Origin: Chloroflexota bacterium
GTDB lineage: Bacteria > Chloroflexota > Dehalococcoidia > Lucifugimonadales > Australimonadaceae
Direction: 5' to 3'
Length of the DNA stretch: 25,323 nt
Assembly (NCBI GenBank): GCA_026713505.1
Contig: JAPOOH010000294.1
Location: forward strand, 1-25,323
Shown here: one piece after another, positions 1 to 9,295 of the stretch
Layout: each line of letters starts with the position of its first letter
Numbering within the stretch: position 1 is the first letter of the stretch
Program-made: the position numbers and the translations under genes
Notes under the pieces: model-generated
The model's input: only the letters and a program-made list of their open reading frames with translations
What the model was told of the DNA's origin: nothing
Databases searched by the model: none

Positions 1-864
1 GGGGGCGTGGCGGGGGAGGGGGCGTGCGAGCCCGCGGCCGCGCCGGGAGAGGTCGGGTTTGCGTTGGGGCGGCATCGCGGAGGAGCCGGTCTGCCCTGCG
101 CCGAACGGCTCCTCCACCTCGTGAACCTCGGTGCGTTGCAGTCCGCGTATCTCCGTTGCGAACTTCTCCAGTGACGCGGCCGTGACCGCGAGCGCCGTCA
201 TGAAATTCGCATGCCGGTCCCGCTGCACGATCTGGTTGGACAGCGGCGCGTACGGGATGCCGAGCGCCTCGCATGCGTACGTCTCCACCTCGAGCGGAAC
301 GGTAGCGTGTGTGCCAACGACACCCGAAATCTTGCCGACCGACGCTTCCCGTGCGGCTCGCTCCAGGCGGCCCCTGTTGCGCCGCATCTCGTCCCACCAC
401 AGCGCGAGCTTCAGCCCGAACGTAGTTGGTTCCGCGTGTACGCCGTGCGTACGCCCCATGATGAGCGTGTGTTTGTGTTCAAGCGCCCGCTCCGAGATCG
501 CCTCGATGAGCGCGTCAACGTCCGAGAGCAGGATCGCCGCCGAGTCGCGCAGCTGCAGCCCGGTCGCCGTATCCCACACGTCGTTGGATGTCAGGCCGTA
601 GTGCACCCAACGCCCCTCCGGCCCCAGGCCGGACGTCACCGAGTAAAGGAACGCCGTGACGTCGTGCCGGGTCTGTTCGAACTTCTCGTCGAGTTTCGCC
701 GCATCCCACGACGCCCCGCGGATGCGTTGCATGTCATCCGCCGGGACGACGCCGAGGCGGCTCCACGCCTCGCAGACGGCGATCTCGACCGCCAGCCAGC
801 GGTCGTACTTGCCCTGGTCGGACCATATCTGCTTCATCGCCTCGCGGGCGTATCGGTCGATCAT
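1..864 (-). CDS. purB: Adenylosuccinate lyase, C-terminus beyond the window
   Basis: Fumarate-lyase superfamily enzyme that releases fumarate from SAICAR and from adenylosuccinate in purine synthesis. I translated the minus frame from the ATG at 864; it stays open for 288 codons to base 1, so roughly the last third is missing. Visible family segments are YGLTSNDVWDTA (about residues 89-100), the catalytic-His stretch MGRTHGVHAEPT (about 136-147), KISGVVGTHA and VEEPFGAGQTGSSAMP. The ATG overlaps the stop of the upstream phosphatase gene as ATGA, indicating translational coupling at the distal end of the purine operon. Oddity: from about base 90 down to base 1 the protein departs from the invariant signature (expected GSSAMPHKRNP, seen GSSAMPPQRKP) and the DNA becomes extremely G/C rich. 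This looks like sequence error at a contig end rather than real divergence. Identity is secure; the last ~30 residues are not trustworthy. Confidence 0.93.
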   Translation of the reverse strand, partial: MIDRYAREAMKQIWSDQGKYDRWLAVEIAVCEAWSRLGVVPADDMQRIRGASWDAAKLDEKFEQTRHDVTAFLYSVTSGLGPEGRWVHYGLTSNDVWDTATGLQLRDSAAILLSDVDALIEAISERALEHKHTLIMGRTHGVHAEPTTFGLKLALWWDEMRRNRGRLERAAREASVGKISGVVGTHATVPLEVETYACEALGIPYAPLSNQIVQRDRHANFMTALAVTAASLEKFATEIRGLQRTEVHEVEEPFGAGQTGSSAMPPQRKPDLSRRGRGLARPLPRHAP

Positions 865-1526
865 CGGACTGCCTGCATGTGCGCCTGGACGTACTCCAGT
901 ACGGGGAAGAAATCCGACAGTTCCCGGTAGGCGATGCCGCGCTCGCGGCAGATGCCCGCCAGCGGTTCGCGGGCGAAGACCGCGTCGGCGCGGGCCGCGG
1001 GGCAGGCGTCCGAGACGCCGTCGCCCGCGTAGACGACGTGCTCGCCGTCGCTGCGGCAGGATTCGAGCGCCTTGCACTTGCAGTTGCCCGGCCACCACGC
1101 GCACGACTCGTCAGCGAACGTGTACTCGTACGTCTTCGCGGCGGGGCCATGTGTCCGGACCGCGTGGGACTCCACGTTGACGCCGTTCGCGTCGAGCAGC
1201 GCTCGGACGTAGTAGTCGAGTCCGTGGCTCGTGACCGCGAGGCGGATGCCGTTCGCTGCGCAGTACGCCGCGAGCTCTGTGAATCCCGGCCTCAGTTGCG
1301 CGTTGGAGCGGACGTACGCCCTCTGTTCCTCGACGGTCGCCGTCATCTGGCGGAAAGAGATCTCCTGGTACTCGGCGAGTGATATCTCGCCGTCGGCGCG
1401 ACGTTTGCTCACGTCACGCCAGTGGACGACTCCGGGTTGCGACACGTCCGGTTGGAAGCGCTCCAGCAACATCTGACCGACGTTCTGCACGGCGGCGGTG
1501 TCGTCGAAATCGCAGAGAATGATCAT
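861..1526 (-). CDS. MtnX-like HAD-superfamily phosphatase
   Basis: A 221-aa HAD phosphatase of the MtnX/HAD-IB type (2-hydroxy-3-keto-5-methylthiopentenyl-1-phosphate phosphatase-like). Motif I is DFDDT at residues 6-10 with nucleophile Asp6 and acid/base Asp8. Motif II is probably VTS at 98-100, followed by HGLDYYV. The GNCKCKAL segment (147-154) carries the motif-III Lys and is typical of the MtnX group. Motif IV is GDGVSD at 168-173. The helical cap lies between motifs I and II. The ATG at 1526 has no clear Shine-Dalgarno sequence and sits 24 nt after the purE stop; its own stop overlaps the purB start (ATGA). No other methionine-salvage gene is visible, so a true MtnX role is unproven. 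The operon position suggests a small phosphorylated metabolite or nucleotide-related phosphatase. Fold is confident, substrate unknown. Confidence 0.82.
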   Translation of the reverse strand: MIILCDFDDTAAVQNVGQMLLERFQPDVSQPGVVHWRDVSKRRADGEISLAEYQEISFRQMTATVEEQRAYVRSNAQLRPGFTELAAYCAANGIRLAVTSHGLDYYVRALLDANGVNVESHAVRTHGPAAKTYEYTFADESCAWWPGNCKCKALESCRSDGEHVVYAGDGVSDACPAARADAVFAREPLAGICRERGIAYRELSDFFPVLEYVQAHMQAVR

Positions 1527-1550
1527 TCGGCGGGGCGTTGCAGGGGTCGT

Positions 1551-2012
1551 TCAGCGCTGGCGGAGCCGCTCGCGGTACTGCTCCACCGCATCTCGAATAT
1601 TAGCATACTTGATGCCCAGCACCTCGGCCGCGAGCAGGGCCGCATTGCGCGCCCCCCACGCCCCGACGGCCACCGTCGCAACCGGTATGCCGGGGGGCAT
1701 CTGCACGATGGAATAGAGCGCGTCGATGCCGCCGCCGAGTTCACTCGACGCGATCGGCACGCCGATGACGGGCAGGGTGGTGTGCGAGGCCACGACGCCC
1801 GGCAGCGCGGCAGCGCCTCCGGCGGCCGCGATGAACACCTCGACGCCTGTGGCCGGTGCGCTCTCCACGTATTCCTGCACCTTCTTCGGGTTCCGGTGCG
1901 CCGACGCGACGATGAGCTCAGTCTCGACGCCGAGGTCCGTGAGCGTCTTGAGCGTGTCTTCCATCACGGGCTGGTCTGTTGCACTTCCAACGATGATGCC
2001 TACCTGTGGCAC
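1551..2012 (-). CDS. purE: 5-(carboxyamino)imidazole ribonucleotide mutase (AIR carboxylase catalytic subunit)
   Basis: Cytosolic enzyme interconverting N5-CAIR and CAIR in de novo purine synthesis. The 153-aa protein is normal length for class I PurE. It shows the phosphate/ribose loop GSATDQPVM (residues 9-17), the catalytic SAHRNP, the AAGGAAALPG loop and the C-terminal SIVQMPPGIPVATVAVG signature. Many class I enzymes read AAHLPG in the glycine loop; here the His is Ala. The start is GTG at 2012, chosen because a strong GGAGGAGA Shine-Dalgarno lies about 8 nt upstream and the protein begins directly with strand 1 (PQVGIIVGS). It is 55 nt downstream of purD and 24 nt upstream of the HAD gene. 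No purK is present in the window, although class I PurE normally depends on PurK. Confidence 0.95.
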   Translation of the reverse strand: MPQVGIIVGSATDQPVMEDTLKTLTDLGVETELIVASAHRNPKKVQEYVESAPATGVEVFIAAAGGAAALPGVVASHTTLPVIGVPIASSELGGGIDALYSIVQMPPGIPVATVAVGAWGARNAALLAAEVLGIKYANIRDAVEQYRERLRQR

Positions 2013-2067
2013 GGGACTTCTCCTCCGAGTGGTTTGGGGACTGAGTCAGTAATCTATCACGCAGGAC

Positions 2068-3333
2068 TTACCTGACCGCGAACGACGCGATGTCCATTCG
2101 GTAGTGCTTACCTTCGAATTCCACTTTATCCGCTGCCGCGTAGGCGCGAGCGCGAGCCTCGGCCATCGTTGCGCCGAGCCCTACCATCGTCATCGTGCGC
2201 GAGCCGCCCGTCGTGAACCCACCGCCCTTGGCAAGGGCAGTGCCCGCGTGGAAGACCGCCGCTTCCTGTTCAGCCTCTGCCAGCCCATCTATGCGCTTAC
2301 CGGCCTCGTGACTGCCCGGGTACCCCATTGGGGCGAGGACGACTCCCGCAGCGCATCGGTCGCTCCAGCGCAGGTCGATTGAAGGCAACGAACCGTCAAG
2401 CGTCGCCTCGACCACGTCCAGCAGATCGTTCTCCATCCGCGGAAGGATGAGCTGCGCTTCCGGGTCGCCGAGGCGGGCATTGAATTCGATGATGAATGGT
2501 CCGCCCTCGGTCAGCATGAGTCCGCCGTAGAGCACGCCGGTGAATGGCGAGCCCTGGAGCGCCATCTCGCGGATGACCGGTTCGATGCATGTCTCGCGTA
2601 TCTGCTGCTCCATGGCGGCGTTCCACCACGGCGGCGGGCTGTAGCCGCCCATCCCGCCCGTGTTCGGGCCCTCGTCGCCGTCGAAGACGCGCTTGTAGTC
2701 GCAGGCAGGCACAAGTGGAGACACGTACGACCCGTCCGTGAAGCAGAAGACGCTCAGCTCCTGCCCCACGAGGCACTGCTCGATGACGATTCGTTCGCCG
2801 GACACCCCGAATGCGCGTCCCACCATCGCAGCGTCGACGGCCTCGAGCGCCTCGTCGATGTCCTGCGCCACCACGACCCCCTTGCCTGCGGCCAGTCCGT
2901 CCGCCTTGATGACTATGGGGGCGCCTTGCGAGTGCACGTATGCTCGTGCGGCGTCTGGATCGTCGAAGACCGCGAACGTGGGGGTCGGCGCCCCGGCGTC
3001 TCGCATGATCTGGCGGGCGAACGATTTGCTGCCCTCGATGCGGGCTGCCGCCTGCGTTGGGCCGAAGATGCGCAGTCCTTCCCGCCGGAAGCGGTCCACG
3101 ATGCCCAGGGTGAGGGGCAGTTCCGGACCGACGATGGTGAGATCGATGCTGAATTCGCGCGCCGCGGCAACGAGCGCATCGAAGTCGGTGACAGTTGCAG
3201 GGATGTTCGTGGCGATGGCTGCAGCGCCCGCGTTGCCTGGCGCCGCGAACAGTTCGAGGTTGCGCGGGCTCTGAGCGAGTTTCCAGAGGATCGCGTGCTC
3301 GCGTGCACCACTCCCGACGACGAGCACCCTCAC
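2068..3333 (-). CDS. purD: Phosphoribosylamine-glycine ligase (GAR synthetase)
   Basis: ATP-grasp ligase joining glycine to 5-phosphoribosylamine, the second committed step of purine synthesis. The 421-aa product is full length. It opens with the N-terminal fold MRVLVVGSGAREHAI. The ATP-grasp region includes KADGLAAGKGVVVA. The family signature GPNTGGMGGYSPPP is followed by the metal-binding FIIEFNARLGDPEAQ segment. I chose GTG at 3333: it begins exactly at strand 1, has a GAGG ribosome-binding site a few bases upstream, and overlaps the stop of the preceding small membrane gene as GTGA. The reading frame is open for 31 further codons upstream, but those are Arg/His-rich, overlap the neighbouring gene and resemble no PurD. 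Next downstream is purE after 55 nt. Confidence 0.96.
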   Translation of the reverse strand: MRVLVVGSGAREHAILWKLAQSPRNLELFAAPGNAGAAAIATNIPATVTDFDALVAAAREFSIDLTIVGPELPLTLGIVDRFRREGLRIFGPTQAAARIEGSKSFARQIMRDAGAPTPTFAVFDDPDAARAYVHSQGAPIVIKADGLAAGKGVVVAQDIDEALEAVDAAMVGRAFGVSGERIVIEQCLVGQELSVFCFTDGSYVSPLVPACDYKRVFDGDEGPNTGGMGGYSPPPWWNAAMEQQIRETCIEPVIREMALQGSPFTGVLYGGLMLTEGGPFIIEFNARLGDPEAQLILPRMENDLLDVVEATLDGSLPSIDLRWSDRCAAGVVLAPMGYPGSHEAGKRIDGLAEAEQEAAVFHAGTALAKGGGFTTGGSRTMTMVGLGATMAEARARAYAAADKVEFEGKHYRMDIASFAVR

Positions 3334-3524
3334 GGGCGGTTCCTCGGCTGCCGGAGCATCACGACGGCGATGACGATGCAGACGACGCCGACGCCCATGG
3401 AGATGAAGACCGTTGGCACGTCCCACTCGCCGCCGATCCCCATCGCCAGCCCTCCCACGATGAACGTGAAGCCCAACGCGCCGAAAACGGTCCGCACCGC
3501 GCGCCTGAGATTGACGATGCCCAT
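3330..3524 (-). CDS. Small two-helix membrane protein in the purine operon
   Basis: A 64-aa protein with no family I recognise. After a basic N-terminus (MGIVNLRRAVRTV) come two hydrophobic segments, about residues 14-30 and 38-56, joined by a short polar turn GGEWDVPT, then a basic tail RQPRNRP. This predicts a two-pass membrane hairpin with both ends in the cytoplasm by the positive-inside rule. The ATG at 3524 lies 5 nt after the guaA stop, and the stop overlaps the purD GTG start as GTGA, so it is almost certainly co-translated within the operon. A longer frame runs upstream into guaA, but that extension is a shadow of guaA. Function is unknown; similar tiny membrane proteins occur as poorly conserved operon members. 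Confidence 0.7.
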   Translation of the reverse strand: MGIVNLRRAVRTVFGALGFTFIVGGLAMGIGGEWDVPTVFISMGVGVVCIVIAVVMLRQPRNRP

Positions 3525-3529
3525 GGCGC

Positions 3530-5233
<1,704 letters not shown>

Positions 5234-5236
5234 CTC

Positions 5237-5265
5237 AATTTAGTATGCCGCTCCGCAACGGTCAA
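5237..5265 (-). promoter_or_regulatory. Candidate sigma-70-type promoter of the guaA operon
   Basis: On the minus strand TTGACC (5265-5260) is separated by 17 nt from TAAATT (5242-5237). Predicted initiation falls near 5230, downstream of the first possible guaA ATG (5233). If real, the message is nearly leaderless from the ATG at 5224 or starts at an internal GTG. This is a consensus match only; the -10 matches 4 of 6 positions. Confidence 0.33.
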
Positions 5266-5391
5266 CGCATAAGAAGCAGTTTGGTGACACGCGCCCCTTT
5301 CGCGGTCGCGAGGCGCCCGCGTACGCTGTCTCAAGCGCTGAGGCGCGTTACCCCGTCATCGCAGACGGCAGGTGCGCAGAAACAACCGGAA

Positions 5392-5506
5392 ACGAGCAGG
5401 CATGCATGGTGAATGAGCAGCGGATGAACAGGAATGAGCAGGTGGGCTGCTCATGCGCAAGGCCGCATGCAGAGGTGAAACCAGCGCGATGAGCAGAAAT
5501 GAACAG
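5392..5506. repeat. Cluster of phased ATGARCAG repeats in the divergent guaA/tsaC intergenic region
   Basis: Five exact copies of ATGA(A/G)CAG start at 5413, 5424, 5434, 5489 and 5499. A one-mismatch copy (ACGAGCAG) starts at 5392, and one inverted copy (CTGCTCAT) lies at 5447-5454. Neighbouring direct copies are 10 or 11 bp apart, about one helical turn. Two copies combine into an 18-bp unit (5424-5441) that recurs at 5489-5506 with three differences, all transitions. The arrangement resembles stacked protein-binding sites on one DNA face. The rest of the 5234-5616 gap holds only the promoter candidates listed separately; I see no credible gene in it. Confidence 0.6.
5434..5454. other. Perfect 8-bp inverted repeat inside the repeat cluster
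   Basis: ATGAGCAG (5434-5441) and CTGCTCAT (5447-5454) are separated by GTGGG. The stem could be an operator dyad or an RNA hairpin. No T-run follows, so it is not an obvious intrinsic terminator. Confidence 0.4.
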
Positions 5507-5577
5507 TGTCGTCCCCCGGAACATTCGCCTGCCCCCTCCGTTCGGCGGAAACAACGTGGGACGAGAATGCCCGGTGC

Positions 5578-5583
5578 TATACT
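5578..5583 (+). promoter_or_regulatory. Candidate -10 element upstream of tsaC
   Basis: TATACT lies 33 nt before the tsaC ATG. Initiation near 5590 would leave a short leader containing AAGGA. I see no convincing -35 hexamer 16-18 bp upstream, so this is a weak call; an activator binding the adjacent repeat cluster could compensate. Confidence 0.3.
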
Positions 5584-5616
5584 CCCAAGCGTCTCCTCCC
5601 TAAGGACGGTCTCTCG

Positions 5617-6258
5617 ATGCCCCTTGCCCCCGACAATCCCAACAACCGCTCCGTCGCGTCCATCCTCCTGCGCGAGGGCGGAGTGGTAGCGTTCCCCACG
5701 GACACGGTCTATGGACTTGGAGCGTCGGCGTTCAACCACGCCGCGGTTTCCATGGTGTTCGTCATCAAGAACCGCAGCAGGAACCAGGGCATCCCCGTGC
5801 TTATCGCCTCCGAATCGCAACTGCAGGAGGTCGCGTCGGAGGTGCCGGACAGCGCCTACGCCCTGGCGGAACGCTTCTGGCCGGGCGGGCTGACGCTCGT
5901 CGTCCCCCGCAACGAGAACATCCCTGCGCTCGTCGCCGGGTACGGCGACACCATAGCTGTCCGCCTGCCGGACCACCCGTGTCCGCAGACGCTCGTCCAG
6001 GCTCTTGGCAAGCCCATCACGGGCACGAGCGCGAACCGCCACAACGGGCCTGAACCGTCTAGCGCGACCGAAGTGCAGCGCCAGCTCGGTAATCGTCTCA
6101 GCATGATCCTGGACGGCGGCGAAAGCCCCGTGCCGGTGCCGTCCACCATCGTTGACACCACGCAGTACCCTCCGAAAGTGCTTCGACTCGGCAGTGTCTC
6201 GGTCGAACAGATGCAGGAGGTCTGCGAGATAGCAGAACCCGACGTGCCCGCCTGCTGA
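5617..6258 (+). CDS. tsaC: L-threonylcarbamoyladenylate synthase (TsaC/YrdC type)
   Basis: Makes threonylcarbamoyl-AMP from threonine, bicarbonate and ATP, the first step of t6A37 formation on tRNAs reading ANN codons. The 213-aa protein is a single YrdC domain without the C-terminal Sua5 domain. It shows FPTDTVYGLG (residues 26-35), the nucleotide-binding Lys51 and Arg53 in KNRSRNQGIPVLIAS, FWPGGLTLVV, ITGTSAN (134-140) and PSTIVD (175-180). The usual short loop after the Lys/Arg pair reads SRNQGIPV rather than the more common P-x-x-x-P-L form. I chose ATG at 5617, with AAGGA about 10 nt upstream. The frame is open for 37 codons further upstream, but those come from the repeat region and do not look like protein. 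It leads a co-directional run with the polyprenyl-synthase-like gene, pgk, tpiA and miaA. Confidence 0.9.
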   Translation: MPLAPDNPNNRSVASILLREGGVVAFPTDTVYGLGASAFNHAAVSMVFVIKNRSRNQGIPVLIASESQLQEVASEVPDSAYALAERFWPGGLTLVVPRNENIPALVAGYGDTIAVRLPDHPCPQTLVQALGKPITGTSANRHNGPEPSSATEVQRQLGNRLSMILDGGESPVPVPSTIVDTTQYPPKVLRLGSVSVEQMQEVCEIAEPDVPAC

Positions 6259-6267
6259 AGCCTTCCG

Positions 6268-7296
6268 ATGCCTGACGCACCCTGGACACCCGACAGCCTG
6301 CGAGCGCACCAGCCGCCCATCGAAAGCGCGCTGCGTGCGAGCCTCGAGCTCCCGAAGGACCCCGCGCTGCCTCTCTACCGGATGATGCGTTACCAGCTGG
6401 GTTGGGTGGACGGCGCGGGCGAGGACCGCAACGCCGAGACATTCCGGTGGCTGGGCGCTATCTGTCTCGAGGCGTCGGCGTCCCTCGGCGGTCACCCGGA
6501 GCAGTGCGCCCCGATTGCGGCGGCGATCGAACTGCTGGGCGAATCCGCTGCCGTCCACGAGGAGATGCAGACGGCAACGCAGCAGCGGGCAGGGCAGGAC
6601 GCGGTCTGGTGGGTGTGGGGACCGGCGCAAGCCATCAATGCGGGAGACGGGCTCTACGCGCTCGCCCGGCTCTCGATACTGGATACGCTCAGCGGCGATG
6701 CGGTAGCCCTGCTGCCGGCGACGCTCTCGGAGCTGGACACCGCCGCTCTGGAGTACTACCAGGGGCAGTACCACGACCTGCAACTCCAGGAGCGCGTCGA
6801 CGTCACCGAACAGCAGTACATGCGGATGGCGCGCGGAAAGTACGGAGCGCTCCTCGGCGGGGCGATGGCGCTGGGCGCTGTCTCCGCGGGTGCGGACGAG
6901 GCCACGGTTGGAGCCTTCCGCGAGGCCGGCATCGAGATGGGCGTGGCGTCGCTCATCGCGAGCGAGGAACGCCTCTTCTGGGGCGAAGGCGAGGAGACCG
7001 GACGGGCGCTGAACAAGAGCAAGCTCTACCCGGTAGTCGCCGCTCTCCAGGATGGGACGCTCGCGCAGAAACGGGCGCTCGGCGGTTACTACTTCAAGCG
7101 CGTCATGGAGCGGGACGACCTCACCGGCATCCGAGCGGTGCTGGAAGAGGCTGGCGCACGAGAGCGAACGCGCGCTGCCAGGGATCGCGCGGCGCGGAGC
7201 GCGATCGTCGCGCTCGAACGGACCGACCTGACGCTGATTCAACTCGACGGCTGGGGAGAGATCCTCAACGCGCTTACTGGCGAGGCATGGGTATGA
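6268..7296 (+). CDS. Polyprenyl synthetase-like protein lacking the Asp-rich catalytic motifs
   Basis: A 342-aa protein whose layout follows trans-isoprenyl diphosphate synthases. It has AINAGDGLYALA (residues 122-133), GQYHDLQLQ (166-174), the helix KYGALLGGAMALGA (191-204), EAGIEMGVASLIASEERLF (219-237) and NKSKLYPV (249-256). These occupy the positions of the family's INAGD, GQ-x-LDL, KTG-x-L, GLAFQI-DD and K-x-TLP elements. The DD-x-x-D motifs that bind Mg2+ and diphosphate are replaced by HEEMQ (97-101) and EERLF (233-237), and the usual GGKRLRP near the N-terminus is absent. It may be a non-catalytic partner, a regulator, or an enzyme with altered chemistry. The ATG at 6268 is 9 nt after tsaC; its stop overlaps the pgk start (ATGA). 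The assignment rests on by-eye motif order, so family confidence is moderate to good and function unknown. Confidence 0.68.
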   Translation: MPDAPWTPDSLRAHQPPIESALRASLELPKDPALPLYRMMRYQLGWVDGAGEDRNAETFRWLGAICLEASASLGGHPEQCAPIAAAIELLGESAAVHEEMQTATQQRAGQDAVWWVWGPAQAINAGDGLYALARLSILDTLSGDAVALLPATLSELDTAALEYYQGQYHDLQLQERVDVTEQQYMRMARGKYGALLGGAMALGAVSAGADEATVGAFREAGIEMGVASLIASEERLFWGEGEETGRALNKSKLYPVVAALQDGTLAQKRALGGYYFKRVMERDDLTGIRAVLEEAGARERTRAARDRAARSAIVALERTDLTLIQLDGWGEILNALTGEAWV

Positions 7297-8477
7297 AGCG
7301 AATGCTCAGAGATTTCGACTGGCAGGGGAAGCGGGCGCTCGTCCGCGTCGACTTCAACGTGCCCTTCGAGCGAGGTACGACCCGTATCTCCGACGACGTG
7401 CGCATCCGCGAAGCCTTGCCGACCATCGAGTACCTGCGCGGGCAGGGCGCCTCGGTCGTCCTCTGCACCCACCTCGGACGTCCCGACGGCAAGCGGGTCC
7501 CTGAGATGGAACTCGGCCCCGTCGTGGAGCGGTTGGGCGAGCTGCTCGGCGCACCGGTCGGGTACGTGCACGACGCTCCCGGCGGCGAAGCGAAGGCAGC
7601 TGCCGGTGCGCTGGCCGCAGGCGACGTGCTGATGCTGGAAACCATCCGCTTCTGGCCGGGCGAGGAGACGAACGACGCCGATTTCGCCGCATCCCTTGCA
7701 TCGATCGCCGACGCCTACGTGAACGACGCCTTCGGCACTGCGCACCGTGCGCACGCCTCGACGGAGGGCGTCGCGCGCCTGCTCCCGGCGATGGCCGGCC
7801 TGCTGATGGAGAAGGAGATAACCTTCCTCGGCGGGGTGCTGGAGAACCCGGTGCGCCCGCTCGCGGCCTTGCTGGGTGGAGCTAAGGTTAGCGACAAGCT
7901 TCAAGTGCTCGGACGCCTCGTCGGGCACGCGGACGAGCTCTTTGTCGGCGGCGGCATGGCCGGCACTTTCCTGAAAGCGCAGGGATACGAGATAGGGGTC
8001 TCGCTGGTGGAGGAGGACCTCGTCGGTTTCTGCACCGACACGATGGAGCGCGCCGCAGCCGCCTCGACACCCGTCACGCTGCCGGAGGACGTCGTCGTCG
8101 CGGAGCGCATCGAACCGGGCGTGCCCACGTCGGTCGTCGGCATCGGCGATATCCCGGCCAACGCGATGATCCTGGACATCGGCCCGCGCACGGCGGCGGA
8201 TTATGCGCAGCGTCTCGCTGCGGTGGGCTCGGTCGTCTGGAACGGCCCGATGGGAGTGTTCGAGGTATCGCCGTTCAATGAGGGCACCCGCATCGTCGCC
8301 GAGGCCATCGCATCCGGCAACGTGGTCTCGGTCATCGGCGGCGGATCGACAGCCGAAGCGATCGCCCACCTGGGTCTGGCCGAGCAGATGTCGCACGTTT
8401 CGACGGGAGGTGGCGCGTCGCTAGAGTTCCTGGAGGGCAGAGAGTTGCCCGGCGTCGCCGCCCTTGACGACGTCTAA
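7293..8477 (+). CDS. pgk: Phosphoglycerate kinase
   Basis: Transfers phosphate between 1,3-bisphosphoglycerate and ADP in glycolysis and gluconeogenesis. The 394-aa monomer is standard bacterial length. Family segments in order are RVDFNVP (about residues 16-22), CTHLGRPDG, NDAFGTAHRAHAST, LLGGAKVSDK, GGGMAGTFLKAQG, WNGPMGVFE and the ATP-binding IGGGSTAEAI with STGGGASLEFLEG near the C-terminus. I chose the ATG at 7293, which overlaps the preceding stop as ATGA and has GCGAGG about 7 nt upstream; in-frame ATGs at 7287 and 7302 are alternatives. A much longer open frame runs upstream to about 6402 but is a shadow of the preceding gene. tpiA follows after 54 nt. Confidence 0.97.
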   Translation: MKRMLRDFDWQGKRALVRVDFNVPFERGTTRISDDVRIREALPTIEYLRGQGASVVLCTHLGRPDGKRVPEMELGPVVERLGELLGAPVGYVHDAPGGEAKAAAGALAAGDVLMLETIRFWPGEETNDADFAASLASIADAYVNDAFGTAHRAHASTEGVARLLPAMAGLLMEKEITFLGGVLENPVRPLAALLGGAKVSDKLQVLGRLVGHADELFVGGGMAGTFLKAQGYEIGVSLVEEDLVGFCTDTMERAAAASTPVTLPEDVVVAERIEPGVPTSVVGIGDIPANAMILDIGPRTAADYAQRLAAVGSVVWNGPMGVFEVSPFNEGTRIVAEAIASGNVVSVIGGGSTAEAIAHLGLAEQMSHVSTGGGASLEFLEGRELPGVAALDDV

Positions 8478-8531
8478 AGGGCGCACTGAGACGACCCTGA
8501 GGCGGCAGATACATCAGCATGAGGAGAAGAC

Positions 8532-9293
<762 letters not shown>

Positions 9294-9295
9294 TC

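Noticed and set aside
1..864. Calling purB a pseudogene because of its altered catalytic loop.
   Set aside because: Damage is limited to the terminal ~90 bases while the rest is perfectly conserved and in frame; a contig-edge error is the simpler explanation.
5348..5554. A 68-codon minus-strand frame across the guaA/tsaC intergenic repeats.
   Set aside because: Its content is the translated repeat array; no ribosome-binding site or protein-like layout.
5506..5616. Upstream GTG start for tsaC adding 37 residues.
   Set aside because: The added residues come from repeat and promoter DNA; the ATG at 5617 has its own AAGGA and begins near the YrdC fold.
5356..7242. A 628-codon minus-strand open frame opposite tsaC and the polyprenyl-synthase-like gene.
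   Set aside because: It is antisense to two genes with clear family motifs, is Arg/His/Asp-rich low-complexity sequence, and begins and ends in unrelated context; typical high-GC shadow.
6402..8477. A 691-residue protein with pgk as its C-terminal part.
   Set aside because: The first ~297 codons overlap the polyprenyl-synthase-like gene in another frame and are Arg/Gly-rich; the ATGA start at 7293 with a ribosome-binding site gives a normal-length PGK.
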